DNA of 64,000 bases from Rhizobium sp. CF122 (GTDB taxonomy: Bacteria > Pseudomonadota > Alphaproteobacteria > Rhizobiales > Rhizobiaceae), in assembly GCF_000282035.1 (NCBI RefSeq), contig NZ_AKKA01000073.1, positions 173,232 through 237,231 of the forward strand, in the 5' to 3' direction. Shown piece by piece: positions 55,971 through 64,000 of this stretch. The notes under the pieces were generated by a model that had not been told where the DNA came from, did not search any database, and saw nothing but the letters and a program-made list of their open reading frames with translations. Made by a program: the position numbers and the translations under genes. The first letter of the stretch is position 1, and the number at the start of each line of letters is the position of its first letter.

Positions 55971-55975
55971 GAGCT

Positions 55976-56635
55976 ATGACGCTGACGCAAAGCGGGAATG
56001 TGCAATTTCGGTTGAACGGGAACTACCAAATGCCGGTCGCATACACCACATTTCCTGCCTATAGTCGCGCAAAACCGAGGCCGTCGGTGCAACCGGCGGC
56101 TTTGGAAGGAAAACCGGTGGCGGAGGCTCTCATCGCAAGCGAAGCCGACATCAGGAGCGGCCTGGCGGATAATCTTGTGCGGCTGTGGCGCTATGGCCTC
56201 GTGCTCTCGCATCGCCGCGATATTGCCGACGATCTCGTGCAACAGACCTGCCTGCGTGCCCTTGAGCGCGTTGAACAGTTCGAGGCCGGAACGCGGCTGG
56301 ACCGCTGGTTGTTCTCTATTCTGCATTCCATCTGGTTGAATGAAATCCGGTCGCAGCGGGTGCGCCTCGGTCAGGGCTTTGTCGATGCTAACGAGGCCTT
56401 GGTCGTCGATGGAGCCCATGACACGGAAACGCATGTCATGGCGAACCAGGTTCTACGATTGGTCAATGCGCTGCCGGATGCGCAACGGGCCGCCGTCTTC
56501 CTCGCCTATGTGGAAGGCCTTTCCTACAGGGAGGTAGCCAGCATATTGGATATCCCGATCGGAACCGTGATGAGCCGCCTTGCCGCGGCGCGCGCCAAGA
56601 TCGCAGCCAATGTCTCGGGAGAGGGGGCGACATGA
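55976..56635 (+). CDS. ECF-family RNA polymerase sigma factor
   Basis: 219 aa from ATG 55976 (TAGGAG just upstream); ATG 56030 would give a 201-residue protein with a more usual N-terminus, so the start is uncertain. Region 2 is seen as DIADDLVQQTCLRALERVEQFEAGTRLDRWLFSILHSIWLNEIR and region 4 as LPDAQRAAVFLAYVEGLSYREVASILDIPIGTVMSRLAAARAKI. The downstream gene overlaps by 4 bp and encodes the likely anti-sigma. It does not look like RpoE2/EcfG. Target promoter unknown. Confidence 0.88.
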   Translation: MTLTQSGNVQFRLNGNYQMPVAYTTFPAYSRAKPRPSVQPAALEGKPVAEALIASEADIRSGLADNLVRLWRYGLVLSHRRDIADDLVQQTCLRALERVEQFEAGTRLDRWLFSILHSIWLNEIRSQRVRLGQGFVDANEALVVDGAHDTETHVMANQVLRLVNALPDAQRAAVFLAYVEGLSYREVASILDIPIGTVMSRLAAARAKIAANVSGEGAT

Positions 56636-57423
56636 ACGACAAGAACCCGATCCTTTCCGATGAGGAGTTAACGGCCTATATCGACGGCGAACTGTCGGAT
56701 GCGGAAGTGTCGCGCATCGAGGCGCTTCTCCATTCGAACGAGCGTGTGGGCGCAAGGCTGAAGTTCCTGTCGCGTAGCAGCCTCCAGTTCAAGCAAGCCT
56801 TCGAGCCGCTGCTTACCGCGGCGCCGAAGACCGAACTCGATGCCATGCTCGGCATTGTGCCGGGCGATGCAAAGCCGGCTCCTTCGCGCCCCAGTCGCCG
56901 AGGCTTCCTTAGCGCGATTGCCGCCTGCCTCGTCGCGGGTGTTGTCGCCGACCAGGCCTTCATCGGCATTCGCAATCGCTTGCATGCGCCTGATGAAAAC
57001 AGCGAATGGCGCACTGTGGTTGCCGAATACATTACCCTCTATACCGCGGATACTCTGGCCGGCCCGTCGCCGTCCGATGACGCGCAGGCCGCGCAACTGG
57101 CTCTCCTCGACGACAAGCTTGGCCTTTCCCTTTCACCTCAGACGGTGTCGCTGCCGGGTATCGAGTTCAAGCGTGCTCAGCTGTTGCAGTATGACGACAA
57201 GCCGCTGGCGCAGATTGCCTATCTAGACCCCGAGACGGGGCCGCTGGCGCTGTGCATTGTCCGCTCGGCTGTCGGTACGAAGGAGCCTGACGTCGAAGGC
57301 CGACACGGCTTGAACGTTGTCTACTGGTCAAATCCAACGCACGCCTTCATGCTGATCGGCCGCATTCCGATCGACCGCATGCAGGAACTGGCGGAGGATG
57401 TGAGGAAAAAGACCTTAGCGTGA
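56632..57423 (+). CDS. membrane-anchored anti-sigma factor
   Basis: 263 aa. The N-terminal about 50 residues (LSDEELTAYIDGELSDAEVSRIEALL) match the sigma-binding anti-sigma domain, but the HxxxCxxC zinc motif is missing. One hydrophobic segment at residues about 86-107 (RRGFLSAIAACLVAGVVADQAF) places the C-terminal part outside. That periplasmic domain carries ALCIVRS and LNVVYWSNPTHAFMLIGRIP, as in many alphaproteobacterial anti-sigma proteins. Overlap with the sigma gene (ATGA) supports a partner-switch pair. Signal unknown. Confidence 0.8.
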   Translation: MNDKNPILSDEELTAYIDGELSDAEVSRIEALLHSNERVGARLKFLSRSSLQFKQAFEPLLTAAPKTELDAMLGIVPGDAKPAPSRPSRRGFLSAIAACLVAGVVADQAFIGIRNRLHAPDENSEWRTVVAEYITLYTADTLAGPSPSDDAQAAQLALLDDKLGLSLSPQTVSLPGIEFKRAQLLQYDDKPLAQIAYLDPETGPLALCIVRSAVGTKEPDVEGRHGLNVVYWSNPTHAFMLIGRIPIDRMQELAEDVRKKTLA

Positions 57424-57855
57424 TGCTCAGGAGGGAATTTGGCTGATGACTCCGGGTTTCCGCATTTCAAAGACTAACAAAATTTCCTCTGAATTCCCTA
57501 TGTTTTTCCGATCGTGAGCGATGATCGCCTCTGGCGCAAAGCGGAACCAGCGTGGCTTAAATCAGCCGGGGATGCTTATCAACTATCGCCAGTCGACGCC
57601 TCCAACAATCGCCTCCATCGTTAGTGCATGCACGCCCTAACCGCCACTGTCGGGGTTGACGCCGGGCAGTTCTAACGGGCCAGCCAGATGGCGCTTCGGG
57701 AGCTGGTAGTCAGGGAAAGGTGCGGACGCACAGGTGTTGTAGTTGGAGCTCATTGAGGAGTATTATCTAAATCTAAAATAGAAGATTATGAGCGGGAACG
57801 AGCGGAAAACTGCAGAATCCTTTTCCGCATGAAGCCCGTACTTCGGGAGGAAAAG
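57424..57855. other. 432-bp intergenic region before the TRAP operon
   Basis: No established gene. A 23-codon frame (57446-57517, MTPGFRISKTNK...) has AGGAGGG 10 bases upstream and could be a leader peptide, but it has no support beyond that. The right part (57757-57795) is AT-rich and probably contains the TRAP promoter; no good -35/-10 pair is evident. GGGAGG just before 57856 is the binding-protein ribosome site. Confidence 0.5.
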
Positions 57856-58995
57856 ATGAAACACATGCAGATCAGGGGGAGACCGTCGCGCCGTAAATTT
57901 CTAAGCGGGGCAGCCATGGCCGGTGCGGCGATGATCGCAGCACCAAGCGTCGTCAAGGCGCAGGGGCCGGTCAACATGCGTTGGCAGAGCACCTGGCCAT
58001 CCAAGGACATCTTTCACGAATTCGCGCTTGATTTCGCAAATAAGGTCACCAACATGACCGGCGGCGATCTCAAAATTGAAGTGCTGCCGGCAGGTGCGGT
58101 GGTGCCTGCCTTCGGCTTGCTCGACGCCGTCTCCCAGGGGACGCTCGACGGAGGGCACGGCGTGGTTGCGTATCACTACGGCAAACAGGCGGCGCTGGCT
58201 CTGTGGGGCTCGGGGCCGGGATTTGCCATGGATGCCAACATGTTGCTCGCCTGGCACAAGTACGGCGGCGGCAGGGACCTCCTCGTAAAGCTCTATGAAT
58301 CGATCGGGGCCAATGTGGTTTCGTTCCTCTACGGGCCGATGCCGACACAGCCGCTCGGCTGGTTCAAGAAGCCCGTCGCCAAGGTGGAGGATTTTCAGGG
58401 ACTGAAATTCCGCACCGTCGGCATTTCCATTGATGTGTTCACCGGCCTTGGTGCCGCGGTCAATGCGCTGCCTGGCGGCGAGATCGTGGCGGCATTGGAC
58501 CGCGGCCTGCTCGACGCGGCCGAGTTCAACAACGCGTCGTCCGACCGGGCTTTGGGTTTCCCTGACGTCTCTAAGATTTGCATGCTGCAAAGCTATCACC
58601 AGAATGCCGAGCAGTTCGAGGTGCTGTTCAACAAAGCGAAATACGATTCATTGCCTGACCAGATGAAGGCGATCATCTCCAATGCCGCGGAGGCCGCCTC
58701 TCAGGACATGCACTGGAAGGCGATCGACCGCTATTCGACCGACTACGCGGAGATGCAAACAACCGACAAGGTCAAGTTCTACAAGACGCCGGAAGCGATC
58801 CTCAAACGGCAACTGGACGTCTACGACGAGGTCGTGAAGAAGAAGGCAGCGGAAAACCCGCTGTTCAAGGAGGTTATCCAGTCGCAAATAGCTTTTGCGG
58901 CGCGGGCAACGCGGTGGGAACAGGATACCGTCGTCAACCGCCGGCTAGCCTTCGATCACTACTTCGGCCCGAACGGAGTTGCGAAGGAACTATAA
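57856..58995 (+). CDS. TRAP transporter substrate-binding protein, TakP/DctP family
   Basis: 379 aa from ATG 57856, chosen for GGGAGG 5-6 bases upstream. The N-terminus carries a twin-arginine signal (SRRKFLSGAAMAGAAMIAAPSVVKA), so export is via Tat. The DctP fold is seen in IEVLPAGAVVPAFGLLDAVSQGTLD, the conserved Arg segment GLKFRTVG and PGGEIVAALDRGLLDAAEF, as in TakP-like proteins for 2-oxo or hydroxy acids. Operonic with DctQ- and DctM-type membrane genes. The substrate is not identifiable. Confidence 0.9.
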   Translation: MKHMQIRGRPSRRKFLSGAAMAGAAMIAAPSVVKAQGPVNMRWQSTWPSKDIFHEFALDFANKVTNMTGGDLKIEVLPAGAVVPAFGLLDAVSQGTLDGGHGVVAYHYGKQAALALWGSGPGFAMDANMLLAWHKYGGGRDLLVKLYESIGANVVSFLYGPMPTQPLGWFKKPVAKVEDFQGLKFRTVGISIDVFTGLGAAVNALPGGEIVAALDRGLLDAAEFNNASSDRALGFPDVSKICMLQSYHQNAEQFEVLFNKAKYDSLPDQMKAIISNAAEAASQDMHWKAIDRYSTDYAEMQTTDKVKFYKTPEAILKRQLDVYDEVVKKKAAENPLFKEVIQSQIAFAARATRWEQDTVVNRRLAFDHYFGPNGVAKEL

Positions 58996-59001
58996 CGTTA
59001 T

Positions 59002-59016
59002 CACCGGACAACGGTG
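59002..59016 (+). promoter_or_regulatory. small stem-loop after the TRAP binding-protein gene
   Basis: CACCG, loop GACAA, CGGTG, 6 bases after the stop. A short hairpin in the 58-bp gap before the DctQ-type gene, in the same place as the hairpins after aglE, potF and dppA. Confidence 0.45.
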
Positions 59017-59053
59017 CTTCTAACGAAGGTATAAGCTATCTCGGGGGGCACCC

Positions 59054-59722
59054 GTGGACGTTCAGCAGTTTCTCATCAGGATCGATGCGATCAGCGTGTG
59101 GGTCGGCAAGGCTGCGGCGTGGCTGATCATCGGCCTGATGACGCTCGTCTGCATCGAAGTCTTCAAGCGCTACATCATGAACATGCCGACAGCGTGGATT
59201 TTCGATGTCAGCAATATGTTCTACGGCACCCTGTTCATGCTCGCCGGAGCCTATGCGCTGGCGCAGAACGCCCACGTACGCGGCGACTTTCTCTACAGCT
59301 CGCTCAGGCCTCGCATACAGGCGACGCTCGATCTCCTTCTTTATATCCTATTCTTCCTGCCGGGCGTCGCCGCGCTCATCTATGCCGGTTACCACTATGC
59401 GGGGCTATCCTGGCGGATCGGCGAGCATTCGACCGTCACGGCGGAAGGCCCGCCGATCTACTACTTCAAGACCGTCATTCCAGTAGCGGGCGTGCTTGTC
59501 CTGATTCAGGGGCTCGCCGAGATAGCGCGCTGCATCCTCTGCCTGAGGACCGGAGAATGGCCGCGCCGGCTCAAGGATGTGGAGGACATCGACGTTGTCG
59601 CCGAACAGCTTGCGCATAGCGAGCACATAGACGCGCAAACGCGCGAGGCGGCGATCCAGCGCGCCCAGGATATCGACAGGGCGGCGCGGCAACGGGGCCG
59701 GGGAGGAGACATCGAGACGTGA
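59054..59722 (+). CDS. TRAP transporter small permease, DctQ type
   Basis: 222 aa with a GTG start (GGGGGG 8 bases before). Four TM segments (residues about 16-34, 51-74, 93-115, 139-158) with the DctQ pattern (ISVWVGKAAAWLIIGLMTLVCIEVFKRY). A charged cytoplasmic C-terminal extension of about 50 residues (EDIDVVAEQLAHSEHIDAQT) is longer than usual. Its stop overlaps the DctM-type start by 4 bp. Confidence 0.88.
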   Translation: MDVQQFLIRIDAISVWVGKAAAWLIIGLMTLVCIEVFKRYIMNMPTAWIFDVSNMFYGTLFMLAGAYALAQNAHVRGDFLYSSLRPRIQATLDLLLYILFFLPGVAALIYAGYHYAGLSWRIGEHSTVTAEGPPIYYFKTVIPVAGVLVLIQGLAEIARCILCLRTGEWPRRLKDVEDIDVVAEQLAHSEHIDAQTREAAIQRAQDIDRAARQRGRGGDIET

Positions 59723-61461
59723 CTGATCCGTTCCTCGGACTGACGATGCTAATTCTCATCGTGGTCGTCATCGTCATGGGGTTCCCGACAGCCTTCACGC
59801 TGATGGGGCTCGGCATGATTTTCGGCTTCTACGCATTCTACAATCCGGCCGAGCACTGGATCGACAACCGCGTCTTCGACCTGATGGTTCAGCGCACCTA
59901 TGGGGCGATGACCAACGATGTCCTGATCTCCATCCCGCTCTTCGTGCTGATGGGCTACGTGATGGAGCGTGGTGCGCTGGTGGACAAGATGTTCTACAGC
60001 ATCCAGCTTTCCTTCCGGCGGATTCCCGCCTCGCTTGCCGTTGCGACCCTCATCGTCTGCACCTTCTGGGGCATTGCCAGCGGCCTTGTCGGAGCGGTGG
60101 TGGTGCTGATGGGCGTCATTGCAATGAACCCGATGCTGCGCGCCGGCTATGACGTCAGGCTGGCCTCCGGAGTGATCACCGCCGGCGGCACGCTGGGCAT
60201 TCTGATCCCGCCATCCGTGATGATCATTGTCTATGCTGCGGTTGCGGGACAATCTGTCGTCAAACTCTATGCCGCCGCGATGTTTCCCGGCTTCTTTCTC
60301 GCGCTTCTCTATCTCGCCTACATCCTCGGCTGGGCGACCATCAGTCCGAAGATCGCGCCCGCCCTGCCCGAGCAACAGACGAGAGTCCCCGTGCCCAGCT
60401 GGATGGAGCGTTTTCAGGCGCTCTATTCCCACAACATGCTCGTCGGGCTTCTCCGCGCATTGGTCTCGCCATCAAAGGCGATGGCGCTCGAGACGGGCGA
60501 GGGGCGGCTCAGCTACTGGAAGCTGGTCAAGAATGCCTGCGCTGCGCTCGTGCCCTTCTCGCTGACGGCATTCACTCTGGCGCTCGTGTGGTGGTATGTC
60601 GTCATCTATCCTCAGGCATCGGCAGTGGCGGAAGCACCGGAAGGGTTGGAACAACTCGGCGCACCCGCATCTGACGCCGAGCCGGTGGCGGTGAACGGGC
60701 CAGCAACCACTTTCTACGTGGCCTTCGGGATCATCGCCGCAATCGCAGCGGCGGTACTCCTGCGCTACTACAGGAATATGAGTGCGGAGCGGCTGCAGGT
60801 TGTGAAACTGCTGGTTTCGTCGGTCATGCCGCTCGGGATCCTGACCGTTGTCGTGCTCGCCGTCATTTTGTTCGGCATCACGACGGCGACCGAGTCCGCC
60901 GCGGTTGGGGCCGCCGGCGCCTTTCTGCTGGCGTTCCAGGCCCGGACGCTCAACTGGAAACGCACGAAGGAGGCGGTCTTCCTGACAGCGAAGACCACGG
61001 CCATGGTTTGCTGGCTCTTCGTCGGTTCGGCGCTCTTTTCCGCTGTCTTCGCTATCCTCGGCGGCCAGGCACTGGTTGAAGAGTGGGTGCTGGCGCTCGA
61101 TCTCACGCCCGTGCAGTTCATGATTCTGTCGCAGGCGATCATCTTCATTCTCGGCTGGCCGCTCGAATGGACCGAGATCATCATCATTTTCGTGCCGATC
61201 TTCCTTCCGATGCTGAGGCACTTCGATATAGATCCGATCCTCTGGGGCGTGCTCGTCTTCGTCAATCTGCAGGCGGCGTTCCTGTCGCCGCCGGTGGCGA
61301 TGTCAGCCTATTATCTCAAGGGCGTCGCGCCACCGCACGTCACCCTCAACCAGATCTTCGCCGGCATGATGCCCTACATGCTGATCGTCATCCTCTGCAT
61401 GATTATCATGTATGTGTGGCCGGGCATGACACTGTGGCTTCCGAACTATCTTTACGGCTAA
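59719..61461 (+). CDS. TRAP transporter large permease, DctM type
   Basis: 580 aa, GTG start. Longer than classic DctM (about 430) because of an additional segment (residues about 215-340) with a cytoplasmic stretch and extra helices (LVWWYVVIYPQA, FYVAFGIIAAIAAAVLLRYY), typical of the mannitol/chloroaromatic-type TRAP subfamily. The conserved GxLGILIPPSVMIIVYA near residue 157 and the C-terminal LKGVAPPHVTLNQIFAGMMPYM mark the substrate path. Sodium-coupled uptake is expected from the family. Confidence 0.9.
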   Translation: MTDPFLGLTMLILIVVVIVMGFPTAFTLMGLGMIFGFYAFYNPAEHWIDNRVFDLMVQRTYGAMTNDVLISIPLFVLMGYVMERGALVDKMFYSIQLSFRRIPASLAVATLIVCTFWGIASGLVGAVVVLMGVIAMNPMLRAGYDVRLASGVITAGGTLGILIPPSVMIIVYAAVAGQSVVKLYAAAMFPGFFLALLYLAYILGWATISPKIAPALPEQQTRVPVPSWMERFQALYSHNMLVGLLRALVSPSKAMALETGEGRLSYWKLVKNACAALVPFSLTAFTLALVWWYVVIYPQASAVAEAPEGLEQLGAPASDAEPVAVNGPATTFYVAFGIIAAIAAAVLLRYYRNMSAERLQVVKLLVSSVMPLGILTVVVLAVILFGITTATESAAVGAAGAFLLAFQARTLNWKRTKEAVFLTAKTTAMVCWLFVGSALFSAVFAILGGQALVEEWVLALDLTPVQFMILSQAIIFILGWPLEWTEIIIIFVPIFLPMLRHFDIDPILWGVLVFVNLQAAFLSPPVAMSAYYLKGVAPPHVTLNQIFAGMMPYMLIVILCMIIMYVWPGMTLWLPNYLYG

Positions 61462-61789
61462 GAGGCATTGCCGTCTGCGGCGGCCCGTGCCGCAACACCT
61501 CTATGCCAATGCCTGTTGCTATCGATTTCTTTTGCTCTGACATCTCAAAGTCCCGTTGATGAGGTGGAAGCCGCGCGAGAGCGGCGAAAAAGGGACTGCC
61601 CAAACCCGGCATTATTTGAGACAATTGCGTGGGGAGGATTGCCTCTACGGCTCGCTCAGCCGGTTTCGAATCGATATCTCGTCGAAACGTCCTTGGATCC
61701 TGCCCCGTCCGCAGCGGTGAGTCGGCTGTCGGCAAGCATCTAGCGAACATTTTTTGTTGTTCAGCAAACGCGAGCCAGGAGCACTTCAC
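61462..61789 (+). other. 328-bp structured leader upstream of the SBP56 gene
   Basis: No gene supported. TGCGGC/GCCGCA near 61477-61496 may end the TRAP mRNA. AGTCCC (61549-61554) and GGGACT (61592-61597) enclose GCCGC (61570-61574) / GCGGC (61581-61585), giving a stem-in-stem element about 190 bp before the next start. An upstream in-frame codon at 61754 is rejected in favour of ATG 61790. Confidence 0.4.
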
Positions 61790-63184
61790 ATGGTAACGTG
61801 GAAACCCGATCCAAGCTTTTATCCGTCACCGCGAATGGCCATGAAAGCCGCGCCGGAGACGCTTGCCTACGTCGTCGCCTTCGATCCGGCGCGAGCGGTT
61901 CCCGACGAGCTGGCGGTCGTCGATGTAGATCCGAAATCGGCTTCTTACGGGCAGATCGTAAATAACCTCGCGATGCCCAATGTCGGCGACGAATTGCATC
62001 ATTTCGGCTGGAACGCCTGCTCGTCCTGTCTATGTCCGAACGCACCGCACCCGCATGCGGAGCGCCGCTATCTGGTCGTGCCGGGACTAAAATCCTCCCG
62101 CATCCATATCATCGACACCAAACCGGATGGCAGGAGCCCGTCCATCGTCAAGGTGATCGAGCCCGGCGAAGTGGCCGAACGGGCTGGTTATTCCCGGCCG
62201 CACACAATTCATTGCGGCCCGGAGGGCATCTATGTTGCCGCACTTGGTAATGCCGAAGGCAAGGCCCCAGGCGGCATTTTTCTAATGGATCACGAGACCT
62301 TCGAGGTCCGCGGCCAGTGGGAAATGGATCGGGGGCCGCAACAGCTTTCCTATGACGTCTGGTGGCACCTTGGCCACGATACGCTCGTCACCAGCGAGTG
62401 GGGCACGCCGGATACGTTCGAAAACGGCTTGATCCCGGAAATTCTGCTCGGCGCGAAATACGGCCGCCGTCTGCATTTTTGGGATTTGCACAAGCGCAAG
62501 CACCTGCAGACCATCGATTTTGGCGACAAATATCAGCTTGTATTCGAACTCAGGCCCGCGCACGACCCGACCAAGGCCTATGGATTTGTCAACTGCGTGC
62601 TCAGCCTCGAGGACCTCTCCTCCTCGATCTGGGTCTGGCACCGCGACGGCGCGAAGTGGGGGGTGACAAAGGTGATAGATATTCCGGCCGAGCCCGCCGA
62701 TCCGGACCTGTTGCCGCCGGTGCTGAAGGGTTTCAATGCCGTGCCGCCGCTCGTCACCGACATCGATCTTTCGATGGATGACAGATTTCTCTACGTGTCC
62801 TGCTGGGGAACCGGCGACCTGCGTCAGTACGATGTCTCCGATCCGTTCAAGCCGAAGCTGACTGGCAAGGTCCGGATCGGCGGTATCGTTTCGCGTGCTT
62901 CGCATCCAGGGGCGAATAACGGCGCGCTGAATGGTGGCCCGCAAATGGTCGAGATCAGCCGAGACGGTCGCCGCGTCTATTTCACGAACTCACTCTATGG
63001 GGCGATCGACGAGCAGTTCTATCCCGACGGCGTCTCTGGCTGGATGGTGAAGCTTGACGCGGAACCGGACGGCGGCATTGCCTTTGACGAGAAATTCTTC
63101 GTCGAATGGCCGAAGTCACATCGCCCGCACCAGGTCCGTCTGCAGGGTGGAGATTGCTCGTCAGATTCTTACTGTTACCCGTAG
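61790..63184 (+). CDS. SBP56 family protein, methanethiol oxidase-like (selenium-binding protein)
   Basis: 464 aa from ATG 61790 (AGGAG 8 bases upstream). Family signatures: HHFGWNACSSCLC near residues 72-84, the His-rich metal-site segments (SRPHTIHCGPEG, YDVWWHLGHDTLVTSEWG) and the end RPHQVRLQGGDCSSD. Bacterial members such as MtoX oxidise methanethiol to formaldehyde, hydrogen sulfide and hydrogen peroxide using copper. No export signal is visible, whereas some MtoX enzymes are periplasmic. The SCO1 and MauG-like genes often beside mtoX are absent; a membrane protein follows instead. Confidence 0.88.
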   Translation: MVTWKPDPSFYPSPRMAMKAAPETLAYVVAFDPARAVPDELAVVDVDPKSASYGQIVNNLAMPNVGDELHHFGWNACSSCLCPNAPHPHAERRYLVVPGLKSSRIHIIDTKPDGRSPSIVKVIEPGEVAERAGYSRPHTIHCGPEGIYVAALGNAEGKAPGGIFLMDHETFEVRGQWEMDRGPQQLSYDVWWHLGHDTLVTSEWGTPDTFENGLIPEILLGAKYGRRLHFWDLHKRKHLQTIDFGDKYQLVFELRPAHDPTKAYGFVNCVLSLEDLSSSIWVWHRDGAKWGVTKVIDIPAEPADPDLLPPVLKGFNAVPPLVTDIDLSMDDRFLYVSCWGTGDLRQYDVSDPFKPKLTGKVRIGGIVSRASHPGANNGALNGGPQMVEISRDGRRVYFTNSLYGAIDEQFYPDGVSGWMVKLDAEPDGGIAFDEKFFVEWPKSHRPHQVRLQGGDCSSDSYCYP

Positions 63185-63214
63185 GGAAAATGACGTCAGC
63201 CAGATGAGGCGCCC

Positions 63215-63847
63215 ATGAACGAGCTCTGGCCCTGGATGCTGCTGGCGGGACTGGGCGCCTTCCATGGTCTCAATCCGGCGATGGGATGGCTGTTTGCCGT
63301 CGCACTTGGCGTTCACCGGCAGAGTTCGGCCGCGGTGGTTCAGGCTGTACCCGCCATCGCCCTCGGGCATGCTGTCTCCATCGCATTGGTCGCCGGAACC
63401 GTTGTCGCCGCCGGCCTGCTCGTGAACCAGGATGCTGTACGCACGGCCACCGGTGGGGCGCTTGTTGTATGGGCTATCTGGCATCAGGTCTTCGGGCACA
63501 CCCGCCGCGTTCGCATCGGCTTGCGCACGGGGCTTGCCGGCCTTGCCTTCTGGTCGTTCCTGATGGCGACGGCCCATGGTGCGGGGCTCATGGTTCTGCC
63601 GGCCTTGATGCCCCTCTGCCTCACGGAGTCGCCATTGCGCGAAATCGGCGGCGTTGGGTCCGCGGCGATGACGATCGCAGCGGTCGGTGTCCACACCCTT
63701 GCGATGTTGGCGGTCACAGGTCTCGTTGCCCTGGCGGTCTATCGCTGGGTCGGGCTCGAGATATTGCGCAGTGCCTGGATCAACGTGGATCTCGTATGGA
63801 CGCTGGTGCTGCTTGGCACCGGTGTCGCGCTGCTGATCGTCGGGTGA
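63215..63847 (+). CDS. integral membrane protein linked to the SBP56 gene
   Basis: 210 aa with about six TM helices (residues about 5-32, 42-66, 74-91, 104-128, 145-170, 187-209). The first helix reads GLGAFHGLNPAMGWLFAVALG, an H-G-x-N-P motif with possible metal contact, and later helices carry ATAHGAGLMVLP and GVHTLAML, so histidines are spaced along the membrane. This resembles metal permeases or HupE/UreJ-like proteins only loosely. Starts 30 bp after the SBP56 stop in the same direction, so they are co-transcribed. A copper supply role is conceivable but unproven. Confidence 0.7.
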   Translation: MNELWPWMLLAGLGAFHGLNPAMGWLFAVALGVHRQSSAAVVQAVPAIALGHAVSIALVAGTVVAAGLLVNQDAVRTATGGALVVWAIWHQVFGHTRRVRIGLRTGLAGLAFWSFLMATAHGAGLMVLPALMPLCLTESPLREIGGVGSAAMTIAAVGVHTLAMLAVTGLVALAVYRWVGLEILRSAWINVDLVWTLVLLGTGVALLIVG

Positions 63848-63945
63848 GGGTGACACCTACGTCATCGATATAATGCTCGCTTTATCGCGCGCATCCTTTG
63901 ATGCCACCTGGGACACTGCCCTTGCTTGCCGCTATCGACGCCTAA

Positions 63946-63961
63946 ACGGGATCTGTCCCGT
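63946..63961 (+). repeat. hairpin and truncated palindromic repeat at the window end
   Basis: ACGGGA, loop TCTG, TCCCGT, 98 bases after the last gene; no T-run follows. The final bases (CTAGAGCGTTTC at about 63979-63990) look like the left arm of the intergenic palindromes often seen in rhizobia, but the right arm would be outside the window. Confidence 0.3.
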
Positions 63962-64000
63962 CGGAGAGAGCAAGCATCTAGAGCGTTTCATGTTTTGACC

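Noticed and set aside
57446..57517. 23-codon leader peptide before the TRAP operon
   Set aside because: A ribosome-like site exists, but no attenuator structure or regulatory codon run is seen; kept only as a note.

Overview
The window looks like a chromosomal segment of a Rhizobiaceae bacterium, most probably Sinorhizobium/Ensifer. The evidence is high-GC coding sequence with rhizobial promoter elements (CTATAT-type -10 boxes), the agl alpha-glucoside operon next to zwf-pgl-edd, a RirA iron regulator beside a dpp operon, a phasin gene and a tRNA-His with the alphaproteobacterial A73. As I recall Sinorhizobium meliloti, the order aceA / ScfR-type regulator / pot operon / acetoacetyl-CoA synthetase / large sensor kinase / phasin and, further on, mmsA / rirA / dppABCDF is closely collinear. 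This is from memory, not from a search. I see no insertion sequence, phage, integron or CRISPR array.

Layout. 0-7 kb: aglEFGAK (uptake and hydrolysis of alpha-glucosides) behind two LacI-type operators, then a small PilZ-like gene. 7-11.5 kb: zwf-pgl-edd on the minus strand (Entner-Doudoroff entry), so sugar uptake and catabolism are neighbours. 11.6-16 kb: an amine-oxidase-like FAD enzyme with a glutamine-synthetase-like ligase (PuuA/PuuB style), a divergent BaiN/HI0933-type flavoprotein and a 47-residue membrane peptide. 16-21 kb: two tandem chemoreceptors with different ligand domains. 21-25 kb: a LysR regulator, isocitrate lyase with a co-transcribed 78-residue protein, and a divergent ScfR/RamB-type regulator sharing an intergenic region full of TGTAAA half-sites. 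25-29 kb: potFGHI polyamine importer. 29-38 kb: AsmA-like protein, acetoacetyl-CoA synthetase, a 1239-residue PAS histidine kinase, phasin and tRNA-His. 38-43.7 kb: PPK2, several small membrane or regulatory proteins and a predicted small RNA. 43.7-52 kb: mmsA, rirA, dppABCDF and gluconokinase. 52-57.5 kb: a DadA-like oxidase, a type III polyketide synthase with an ICMT-family methyltransferase, and a TPR / ECF sigma / anti-sigma operon. 57.8-64 kb: a TakP-like TRAP transporter, an SBP56 methanethiol-oxidase-family protein and an unknown membrane protein.

The window is mainly carbon, carbon-storage and nitrogen metabolism: sugar uptake into Entner-Doudoroff, glyoxylate bypass, ketone-body activation and PHB granules, polyphosphate, polyamine and peptide uptake. 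The parts least explained by known systems are the predicted sRNA at 40.6 kb, the TRAP-SBP56-membrane-protein block, the type III PKS/methyltransferase pair next to an ECF switch, and several small conserved-looking proteins. A structural theme is that every transporter operon here starting with its binding-protein gene has one or more stem-loops just after that gene.
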